The notes beneath the pieces were generated by a model. It saw nothing but the letters and a program-made list of their open reading frames with translations. It was not told the origin of the DNA and did not search any database. Positions 46,803 to 53,453 of a stretch of 64,000 nt of DNA are shown here, one piece after another. The translations under genes and the position numbers were made by a program. Each line of letters starts with the position of its first letter. Positions within the stretch are counted from its first letter, which is position 1. The stretch is from contig NKIP01000001.1 of the NCBI GenBank assembly GCA_002256145.1, positions 1 through 64,000 on the forward strand, written 5' to 3'. This DNA comes from Comamonadaceae bacterium PBBC1. Its GTDB lineage: Bacteria > Pseudomonadota > Gammaproteobacteria > Burkholderiales > Burkholderiaceae_C.

Positions 46803-48542
46803 ATGACGCTTAAAGCCGGTGACCTGCTTGACCACAAGTATTGTCTCTTGCACACCCTAGGCCGGGGTGGCTTTGGAGAGGTGTGGCTGGCGCGGGACAC
46901 GGTGCTGGGCGATCACCACGTCGCCATCAAATTTCTGAACGCTGCACACCCTGGTAAGGACAAGGAATTTTTGATTGAGATGCGGGCGCTTGCCGGGTTG
47001 AACCTGCCAGGCATCGTCACCTTTCACCACCATTTCAGGCATCAAACGCAGCTTGCGCTGGTCATGGAACATTGCGCCGGTGGCAGCCTGGCGCAGCGCC
47101 TTAGGGACAAGCAAGCGGTTGACGCGCAGGTGTGGGTCAACCAAGTAGTGCAGTGGATGTTACAGCTCTGCGACACGCTGGCTGTGGTGCATGCGCGAGG
47201 CTGGGTACACCACGACATCAAGCCGCCCAACATCTTGCTGCGCGATGGCATGGCCGTGATTGCAGACTTTGGCATTGTGAACACCACCGGCGGCACCGTA
47301 ATTTACAGCTCGCCCGGCAAAGGCTTGGGGCTGGCCCACCGTGACGATGCTCGGGAGGACATCTATGCCCTGGGGGTGACGCTGCTGGAGTTGCTGAATC
47401 GGGGTCACCCCTGGGGCAAACTGACAGGCGTTTTGCTGGAGGCTGCAAAGCGCCAACGCACACTGCCAGAGGGGCTGGACGAACCAACCTGGTTGATTGA
47501 GATAGCCTTGAGAGCAATTCACCCGGACGCTGCACTGCGTTTTCAAACTGCTGTCGATATGGCTGCTGCGCTCCGGGCGCGCAGTGTACCGGTGAGTGTT
47601 GACCGCAACGCCATGAAGGCGCACCGGGCGGTGCTGGTGGGTGAACAAGCGCTAAAGCGTGGCAACTGGCGCAAAGCAGAAAATGCTGCGGTTGCGGCGC
47701 AGCGCGTAAGCCCCAGTTTGCCCAGCGCTGTTCTTTTGGCTGGACGCATCAAGCTTATGCAGCATCAAACTGATGCGGCCTATGACATTCTGAAAGACGC
47801 AGCGCACGGCCCCAGCGGCAACTTGATGGGCCTAGAGCTGGGGTGGTTGCATTTGCAGCGTGGCGAACTGCCGATGGCGCTGTCCACCCTGAGCGATGAG
47901 GTCTCACGCAACCCGTTGAATATTGAGGCCCATTGCCTGTTGCTGGAGTGCTACTGGACGGTCAGGCGGTTCGATGAGATGAAACGCCTAGCGGAAGTCT
48001 TGCGCGCTGAAAAGTGCGACAACACAGCGATTGAGAACGCTGGTCTACTGGCACGCTTGGGTCTGCAAGAGCTGGATGCTGCATGGCTGGAGAAACAGTT
48101 GGCACGCAATAAGGGCAGCCCTTTTTCACTTTACAACGTTCAAGTTGCCTTAGCTGGGCCGCATGCGCTTGGCGGTTGGGATAGCTTCTTGGAAAAGCTG
48201 GTGTTTCAGAGCTACCGCTTTGGTTTACCCGCAGTCCTTAAATCCACGAATACGGTGGTGATTGAATACCGTGGAAAGAAGATGACATTCACTGACAAGC
48301 TGATCTCGATCGGCAAACTGGCGGCCAATAGCTTGCCGATAGACGCACCAACCGCCAGTCGACGGCATGCGGTGCTCGTAAATGTGGGCAACGAGGTCTG
48401 GCTGCACGACTTGCGCAGCACAGTAGGCACCTGGGTCGATGGCGTGCAGGTTCACGGCAAGCAAGCATTGCTGGGGGTCCACGATGTGGAAATCGGCAAC
48501 GAACCGTTGCGAGTATGGTCACGGCACAATTTGATTGCATGA
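46803..48542 (+). CDS. Ser/Thr protein kinase with TPR and FHA domains
   Basis: This 579-aa protein joins a protein kinase domain (glycine loop GRGGFGEVW at 20-28, K43 in VAIK, catalytic HHDIKPPN at 136-143 with D138 and N143, DFG at 155-157), a TPR-like helical middle (about 280-420: VGEQALKRGNWRKAENAAVA) and a C-terminal FHA domain (ISIGKLAANSLP, SRRHAVL, STVGTWVDGV) that binds phosphothreonine. All kinase residues are present; HRD is HHD. Kinases with FHA domains often trigger abortive infection. Position after the nuclease-like gene suggests it belongs to the same unit. Confidence 0.87.
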   Translation: MTLKAGDLLDHKYCLLHTLGRGGFGEVWLARDTVLGDHHVAIKFLNAAHPGKDKEFLIEMRALAGLNLPGIVTFHHHFRHQTQLALVMEHCAGGSLAQRLRDKQAVDAQVWVNQVVQWMLQLCDTLAVVHARGWVHHDIKPPNILLRDGMAVIADFGIVNTTGGTVIYSSPGKGLGLAHRDDAREDIYALGVTLLELLNRGHPWGKLTGVLLEAAKRQRTLPEGLDEPTWLIEIALRAIHPDAALRFQTAVDMAAALRARSVPVSVDRNAMKAHRAVLVGEQALKRGNWRKAENAAVAAQRVSPSLPSAVLLAGRIKLMQHQTDAAYDILKDAAHGPSGNLMGLELGWLHLQRGELPMALSTLSDEVSRNPLNIEAHCLLLECYWTVRRFDEMKRLAEVLRAEKCDNTAIENAGLLARLGLQELDAAWLEKQLARNKGSPFSLYNVQVALAGPHALGGWDSFLEKLVFQSYRFGLPAVLKSTNTVVIEYRGKKMTFTDKLISIGKLAANSLPIDAPTASRRHAVLVNVGNEVWLHDLRSTVGTWVDGVQVHGKQALLGVHDVEIGNEPLRVWSRHNLIA

Positions 48543-48624
48543 GCGGACATACTTGACCCGATCGCACTTTGCAAATGAAGCGGTGCCGGAATGCACTTTG
48601 ACTTTTGGACGCGAGGCAGCGCAG

Positions 48625-48768
48625 GTCATGCCCACGTTCATGCGGCGGATGTCAGACAGGAAGCCGATCTCGCCTTGGGGGTTGCTGCGCGTCAATGTGA
48701 TGGCAATGCTGTCGCGCTCTTGGCCCTGAAACGAATCGACGGTGCCCACGCTGAGCCTGCGTTGCAGC
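48625..48768 (-). pseudogene. Scar of the Upf1-like helicase gene 3' part
   Basis: These 144 bases match 53581-53724, inside the helicase gene at 53454-55469, with only four mismatches by eye (about 97%). Both are in the same orientation. The minus-strand frame reads GTVDSFQGQERDSIAITL and SDIRRMNVGMT. It lies just after the kinase stop, at the end of the defence island, and is noncoding as it stands. Confidence 0.9.
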
Positions 48769-49006
48769 TGCTGGTCATGCAGCCGTCAAAGGCTCCATGC
48801 GCACCACGTCACGCGCCCCCGCAGCACGGGCATGGCGCTAGACCGTTCGTTGAAGTACAGACTTTGCAGGGTTGACAACGCAGACTGCATCCAAACCTTG
48901 GCTTGAGCCCAGGCCCCAGGTGCCGCGATCTGCGGCGCTGTCAGCGCACTGCCCATGGGGTCAGGTCCCGTCGTCATGGTGTCAACGCCAACAAAAAGGA
49001 ATTTGC
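48769..49006. other. Sequence between the helicase scar and baeRF gene
   Basis: A short minus-strand frame (ATG near 48977 to a stop at 48786, beginning MTTGPDPMGSALTAP) has codon bias similar to its neighbours but no ribosome-binding site and no family that I recognise. It ends near the scar junction, so it may be the start of a gene truncated by the same rearrangement. The right end holds GGA before the baeRF ATG. Confidence 0.3.
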
Positions 49007-50173
49007 ATGCAAGCTCGTCACACCCCACTCAAGCTGACCAGCGCCAGTCTGGAGGAACTTGCTGGGTTGCACGCCCGGCCCTGTCTGTCTCTGTACATGG
49101 GCACCCACCGCAGTCACCCCGATAACCAGCAAGACCCGGTCCGTTTTCGCCATCTGGTTGGCGCTCTGAAGACATCCCTGCACCACCAAGCGCCCGATGC
49201 ACTGCGCACCCTCATTGCGCCATTTGAGGCCTTGGAAAACGACCATGCGTTTTGGGAGCACACGCTCGGCGGGTTGGTGGTGATGGGGGCGACTGATTTT
49301 TTCCGCATCTACGTGTTGCCCAGACCGGTGGCCGACTTGGCGGTGGTGGCCGACAGTTTTCACACCCAACCTTTGCGGCAATTTTTGCAATCGGTTGAGC
49401 GTTACCAGGTCTTGGCTTTGAGCTTGAACAAGGTGCAACTGTTCGAGGGCAACCGCGACAGTCTGGAGGCTTTGAGCTTGGCGTCAGAGGTCCCGCGCTC
49501 TTCAAGCGACACGAGCAGCGATCGCCAACAAACGGCGCACAGCTCGGTGTCATCGTACGGTGGCCTGGGTGCTGGCCATTCGGCCATGCACCACGGGCAA
49601 GGCGGCAAGAAAGACGGCATGAACAGCGAGGTGGAGCGCTTTTTCCGGGCGGTGGATAGGGCGGTGCAGGCGCACCACTCCGACGTTTCGGGCTTGCCCC
49701 TCATGCTGGCCGCTTTGCCTGAACACCACCACCTGTTTCAGGCCATCAGCCACAACCCGCGGCTGATGAAGCAGGGCCTGCTCATCAACCCCGAGAGCCT
49801 GAGCCCCACCGAGTTGCAGCAACGCGCCTGGGCAGTGGCCGCCCCGGCACAACAGGCCCAACAAAGCGCTTGGTGCGACGAATACGCCGCAGCCAAAGCG
49901 AAGGGTCTGGGCAGCGACAACCTGGCCGATGTGGCGCATGCGGCCACAGCCGGGCGCGTAGGCACCTTGTTGATCGAAGCCGGTCGCCTGGTCGCCGGTC
50001 GCATCGATGGCACAACTGGCCGCATCGACTATTCCGAACTCGGCTACCCCAGGGTCGACGATGTGCTGGACGACCTGGCCACGTTGGTTGAGAAATTAGG
50101 CGGCCAAGTGCATGTTCTGGCGGCAGAACGCATGCCCACAACCACGGGTGTTGCGGCGAGTTATCGGCACTGA
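49007..50173 (+). CDS. Bacterial eRF1-like (baeRF family 3) protein
   Basis: This 388-aa protein has the start PCLSLYMGTHR with QQDPVRFRHLV typical of the baeRF_family3 domain, a group of bacterial relatives of archaeal/eukaryotic release factors proposed to act on ribosomes or in stress. A central Ser/Gly/His-rich stretch (about 165-205) is low in complexity. The C-terminal ATAGRVGTLLIEAG part resembles the release-factor core. GGA lies before ATG 49007. Its cellular role is unproven; it is followed by a convergent antitoxin stump. Confidence 0.75.
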   Translation: MQARHTPLKLTSASLEELAGLHARPCLSLYMGTHRSHPDNQQDPVRFRHLVGALKTSLHHQAPDALRTLIAPFEALENDHAFWEHTLGGLVVMGATDFFRIYVLPRPVADLAVVADSFHTQPLRQFLQSVERYQVLALSLNKVQLFEGNRDSLEALSLASEVPRSSSDTSSDRQQTAHSSVSSYGGLGAGHSAMHHGQGGKKDGMNSEVERFFRAVDRAVQAHHSDVSGLPLMLAALPEHHHLFQAISHNPRLMKQGLLINPESLSPTELQQRAWAVAAPAQQAQQSAWCDEYAAAKAKGLGSDNLADVAHAATAGRVGTLLIEAGRLVAGRIDGTTGRIDYSELGYPRVDDVLDDLATLVEKLGGQVHVLAAERMPTTTGVAASYRH

Positions 50174-50194
50174 AGCCGCCAAGCACCATCCCTG

Positions 50195-50320
50195 TCATTC
50201 GTGGATGGTTTTTCCAATCAGTTCACGGGCCAGCTCAAACTCGGGCGCTTGTGCGTCATAGGCTTGGCGAACGGCGGGCTTGGCCAGCCGTTCGGCTTTC
50301 ACGTCTTTCAGGCTTTTCAC
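50195..50320 (-). CDS. Truncated antitoxin N-terminus (41 aa)
   Basis: From GTG 50320 a very strong GGAGGAG lies just upstream. The product (KSLKDVKAERLAKPAVRQAY, then EFELARELIGKTIHE) matches the N-terminal helical region that precedes the HTH in XRE-type antitoxins, but the protein stops before the HTH. It is either a decayed antitoxin or a minimal one. It lies directly after the Fic gene on the same strand (55 bases) and could be translated with it. No toxin gene accompanies it. Confidence 0.5.
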   Translation of the reverse strand: MKSLKDVKAERLAKPAVRQAYDAQAPEFELARELIGKTIHE

Positions 50321-50375
50321 GTCGACTCCTCCAGGTGTTTCAATGTGGCATACACCGCGCCTTGTGTCTTGCGTC

Positions 50376-51563
50376 TCAAGTTTCACTGGCTTTGCCCAAC
50401 TTGGCATCGTCCTCGGCCCAGCCTTCTATCGCGGGGTAATACCGTGTCGAACGGCCATCACCGTATCGGGTGAGCAGCCCAAGCCTTTCCAGATCGATGA
50501 GGTCTCGGGCTGCGGTGGGTGTGGAGGTTTGCGCAATCCGCTCGTGCTTGCGCGTGGTCATGCCGCCTTCGTAACCTTTGGGTCCCGCATCCAGCAGCTT
50601 CTTCATGGTTTTTTGCTGACGCTCATTGAGAGAGACCGATGACATTTGGGCCTGAAACCGAATGCGTTGAATGGCGGAATCGATGGTGCGGTTGGCGAAT
50701 TTGTTGGCCAGATCAATTTGCGCCAGCATCCATTCGACCCATGCCGTCACGTCCATGCTTTTGGAGCGTTGTGCCCGCTCCAGCTCGCGGTAATACTGGT
50801 CTTTGCACGACTCGATTTGCCGCGACAGTGTCACGATTCGCCCAGGCTGGCCCATGTCTTGGCCCAGTGCCAGTTGCAAGATGGCCCGGCCTAGGCGCCC
50901 GTTGCCATCGTCAAACGGGTGCAGCGTCTCGAACCACAGATGCGAGACAGCGGCACGCACCAAGCCGTCCATGGGCTGCGGCCCGACTTTGGGCTGGGTT
51001 TGGTTGAACCAATTCAAAAAAGAGTCCACCTGCTCGGCCAGACCTTCAGCGGGTGGCGCGGCGTAATGCACCTTGCTGTGGCCCACGGCCCCACTGACGA
51101 TCTCCATGGGCACAGAACGCAGTGCGCCCACATCGATGCGCTGCATGCCCGAAAAACCCGTGGGGAAAAGCGCACCGTGCCAACTGCACAGCCGCTCGAG
51201 CGTCAAGGGCGCATCGGTGTTGAGGGTGGCGTCTTGCAACACATCGATCAGTCCCTCGATGTTGCGCCTGCCTTCGCGCACGGGGGCCCCAGAGGTGTCG
51301 AGGCCCAAGCGCCGGGCGACGGAGGAGCGAACACTTTCAGGGTCCAGCTTTTCGCCTTCAATCGCAGAGGTGGTCAATGCCTCTTGCGTCAGCGAGTCGC
51401 GGATGTGGGGCTGCAGCCCTTCCAGGCCAATCGCCTCCGCTTTGCCAAGAAGAATTCCTTGGGATGTTCTTGCGGCCACCAATGCCGCCTGGATTCGCTG
51501 CGCGTCGAACGCCAATGCTGGCCACTCTGGCAGCTGCCAAATCCAACGTTGATATGATTTCAT
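50376..51563 (-). CDS. Fic-family AMP-transferase-like protein
   Basis: This 395-aa Fic protein has an N-terminal region of the DUF4172 type (YQRWIWQLPEWPALAF), the inhibitory motif TSAIEGE, and a fully conserved active-site loop HPFDDGNGRLGR near 205. A C-terminal winged helix (NERQQKTMKKLLDAG, RDLIDLERLGLL) follows. It should AMPylate or otherwise NMPylate target proteins. A perfect 8-bp palindrome stands 5 bases before the ATG. The last 90 bases of this gene occur again at 60945-61032. Confidence 0.9.
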   Translation of the reverse strand: MKSYQRWIWQLPEWPALAFDAQRIQAALVAARTSQGILLGKAEAIGLEGLQPHIRDSLTQEALTTSAIEGEKLDPESVRSSVARRLGLDTSGAPVREGRRNIEGLIDVLQDATLNTDAPLTLERLCSWHGALFPTGFSGMQRIDVGALRSVPMEIVSGAVGHSKVHYAAPPAEGLAEQVDSFLNWFNQTQPKVGPQPMDGLVRAAVSHLWFETLHPFDDGNGRLGRAILQLALGQDMGQPGRIVTLSRQIESCKDQYYRELERAQRSKSMDVTAWVEWMLAQIDLANKFANRTIDSAIQRIRFQAQMSSVSLNERQQKTMKKLLDAGPKGYEGGMTTRKHERIAQTSTPTAARDLIDLERLGLLTRYGDGRSTRYYPAIEGWAEDDAKLGKASET

Positions 51564-51568
51564 GGCTT

Positions 51569-51588
51569 AATCATATCAATATATGATT
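51569..51588. promoter_or_regulatory. Palindrome at the start of the second Fic gene
   Basis: AATCATAT-CAAT-ATATGATT is a perfect 8-bp inverted repeat 5 bases upstream of the minus-strand ATG at 51563. A further half-site ATATGATT lies at 51552-51559 inside the first codons. The C-terminal winged helix of the Fic protein is a plausible binder. Confidence 0.55.
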
Positions 51589-51718
51589 TGAATGGAATGC
51601 AAATCGTATCGTGCGCGGTGTCAAGATCCATTCAGCTGTGGGTTTTTGACTTGGTCTGAATCATTTGCTTGGTGATAAAGTAGGTACGTTTTCATAGATA
51701 CATTCCAAGGAGGGTGCC

Positions 51719-52060
51719 ATGCTCGCTACCGCCAAAGTTTTTACCAACGGCCACAGCCAGGCGATTCGCTTGCCCAAGGCATTTCGTGTGGATGTCGATG
51801 AAATGTGGATTGCTCGCAACGAGGTGACTGGGGAGATCACGCTCAAGCCCAAGGACACGGAAACATTGCGCCAGCGTCGACTGGATGCGCTGATGGCCGC
51901 CATTGCGGACAACCCATTGCCCGACGCCTTTTTGTCAGATACCAGTCGGCAAAACAATCCACCGAAAAATCCGTTTGCAGACTGGGATACGTCAACAGCA
52001 CCCAAAGCCACAGCAAAAGCCTCTGCTAAACGCACAGTCAAAACCAAGGCCCGCAAGTGA
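51719..52060 (+). CDS. vapB: VapB-like antitoxin (AbrB fold)
   Basis: This 113-aa protein starts with the swapped-hairpin AbrB/VapB fold (TAKVFTNGHSQAIRLPKAF, then MWIARNEVTGEITLKPK). A Lys/Ala-rich tail follows. GGAGG lies before ATG 51719. It overlaps the VapC start by 4 bases and should both neutralise it and repress the operon. Confidence 0.88.
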   Translation: MLATAKVFTNGHSQAIRLPKAFRVDVDEMWIARNEVTGEITLKPKDTETLRQRRLDALMAAIADNPLPDAFLSDTSRQNNPPKNPFADWDTSTAPKATAKASAKRTVKTKARK

Positions 52061-52464
52061 TCAAGTACTTGGTCGACACCAACATCTTGGGCTACTTTGC
52101 ACGCAACAGCTCTGCCGCGCTGCAAACGCGCATGTTGGCGGCGCTCAAAAAGCAGGAGGTCGCCATCTCCGCCATCACCCGCGCCGAAACTCGGTTTGGG
52201 CAGGCACTGCTGCAAGCCGAAGACAAACGCCGTCGAACCATTGATTTGCTGCTCAATGAGTTGCCCGTTTTGCCATGGACACTGGAGGCCGCAGACCGGC
52301 ATGGAGACATTGCCGCCCACCTGCAGCAAACCGGGCAGCCGATTGGCGAAATGGACACCCAAATCGCCGCGCATGCATTGGCGCTGGGCCTGCCCTTGGT
52401 GACCCACAACACACGGCACTTCAAGCGGGTGCCGGGTTTGAAAATTGAGGACTGGATGACGTGA
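52057..52464 (+). CDS. vapC: VapC-like PIN-domain toxin
   Basis: This 135-aa PIN-domain RNase has the acidic active site: D in YLVDTNILGYFAR, E in ITRAETRFG, and D in GEMDTQIAAHAL, plus the terminal LVTHNTRHF segment. VapC toxins cut tRNA or rRNA. It starts at GTG 52057 and its stop overlaps the next (CopG-like) frame in a GTGA. Confidence 0.92.
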   Translation: MIKYLVDTNILGYFARNSSAALQTRMLAALKKQEVAISAITRAETRFGQALLQAEDKRRRTIDLLLNELPVLPWTLEAADRHGDIAAHLQQTGQPIGEMDTQIAAHALALGLPLVTHNTRHFKRVPGLKIEDWMT

Positions 52465-52652
52465 AAAAGAAGATCGTTTACACGGATGAGCACATGGGCG
52501 ATGTTGAGGTGGTCGCGGATTTTCTGCTCTCTCCTACCGAGCTGGCATTCAAGGAAGATGGTGTGAAAGTCACGCTGGCCTTGAGCAAGAGCAGCGTAGA
52601 CGAATCGCAGCAAGATCAGGCCTCAATGTCCACCTCATGCGCCGCAACATGA
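52461..52652 (+). pseudogene. CopG-type antitoxin fragment
   Basis: Sixty-three codons from GTG 52461. The first 45 (KKKIVYTDEHMGDVEVVADF, LSPTELAFKEDGVKVTLALS) match CopG-family antitoxins whose complete form continues into a helical C-terminus; this one leaves the family and stops after another 18 residues. The GTGA overlap with vapC would keep it translated. It is fused by deletion to the HigB-like remnant that follows. Confidence 0.7.
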
Positions 52653-52872
52653 AGGAACTTCGGTTTTCTTGGAATGGTCAGGTTTGGCGAGTGGCCTTTG
52701 CCTTCGATCCCCGCCGACAAGCCATCTTGCTGGTAGGTGGAGATAAAGGTGGGCAGATCAGCGCAGGTTTTACAAGCGCTTACTCACGGTGGCCGATGCG
52801 CGTTACGACGATCATCAGGGCACTTTGAGTCAATCAACCAAGGAGTCCAAAAATGGCAAGAAAACTCGATGA
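52649..52872 (+). pseudogene. HigB-like toxin, frameshifted
   Basis: From ATG 52649 the codons read MKELRFSWNGQVWRVAFAFD and AILLVGGDKGG (phage Gp49-like/HigB toxins, N-terminally truncated). After that a shift near 52760 moves to the frame RFYKRLLTVADARYDDHQGT, which ends at TGA 52872, 20 bases inside the following antitoxin gene. This is the normal toxin-antitoxin overlap, so an intact HigB was once coupled to the HigA protein. Confidence 0.8.
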
Positions 52873-53209
52873 CGTGATGGCTGCACTGCCCAAAGATCGC
52901 AAAAAACGGGTGGAGGATCGGGCCATGGAGTTGGCGACACTCAAAGACCTTCGCCATGCAGCTCAGCAAACACAAGAGCAAATGGCTGCCGCCTTGGGGG
53001 TGCGTCAGGACACCATTTCTCGTTTGGAAAAGCGCAGCGACATGCTGCTTTCAACGATGCGCCACTATGTGGAGAGCATGGGCGGCAAGCTGGAACTGGT
53101 GGCCAAGTTTCCTGATCGCCCGTCCGTGGTGATCGACCACTTGGGAGGTGAAGTCACCCTCAACAAGCGCGCAGGTGCTGCCCGCCGATCACGGGCAGCG
53201 GCCTATTGA
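52853..53209 (+). CDS. HigA-like antitoxin (XRE HTH)
   Basis: This 118-aa protein has an intact XRE helix-turn-helix (LRHAAQQTQEQMAAALGVRQDTISRLEKR) and a C-terminal VESMGGKLELVAKFPDR segment common in HigA antitoxins. Its ATG 52853 follows AAGGAG. The toxin frame overlaps its start, but that toxin is broken, so HigA is now an orphan. Confidence 0.85.
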   Translation: MARKLDDVMAALPKDRKKRVEDRAMELATLKDLRHAAQQTQEQMAAALGVRQDTISRLEKRSDMLLSTMRHYVESMGGKLELVAKFPDRPSVVIDHLGGEVTLNKRAGAARRSRAAAY

Positions 53210-53251
53210 TCCGGCCCTATGAAGATTGAACTGCCCCTGTGTTTGTCGGTT

Positions 53252-53327
53252 GTAGGTCGGTGGCTTTAGCCCCGACATGCAGCCTACGCCGAAGCCAGCA
53301 ATGTCGGGGCTAAAGCCACCGACCTAC
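53252..53327. repeat. Perfect 27-bp inverted repeat, same element family as the arrays
   Basis: GTAGGTCGGTGGCTTTAGCC... (53252-53278) is repeated in exact inverse at 53301-53327, around a 22-base loop. The arm is the hairpin unit of the arrays at 31668 and 33964. It stands between convergent genes (HigA and the helicase) and could end transcription in both directions. Confidence 0.85.
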
Positions 53328-53453
53328 GGGATGTCTGTGCAATAAATTTCAAACATCAGCGTGCCGGATCAATAGTTGCCAACTGGGGTACAACTTGCAC
53401 CCCCCTTGCGCTGCAAGTCCCTGACGGCAAACAGCGCTCAAGCAGGCACCCAT

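Noticed and set aside
48786..48977. Short minus-strand frame beginning MTTGPDPMG
   Set aside because: Kept only as a note in the intergenic entry: no ribosome-binding site, no recognised family, and it ends beside a rearrangement scar.
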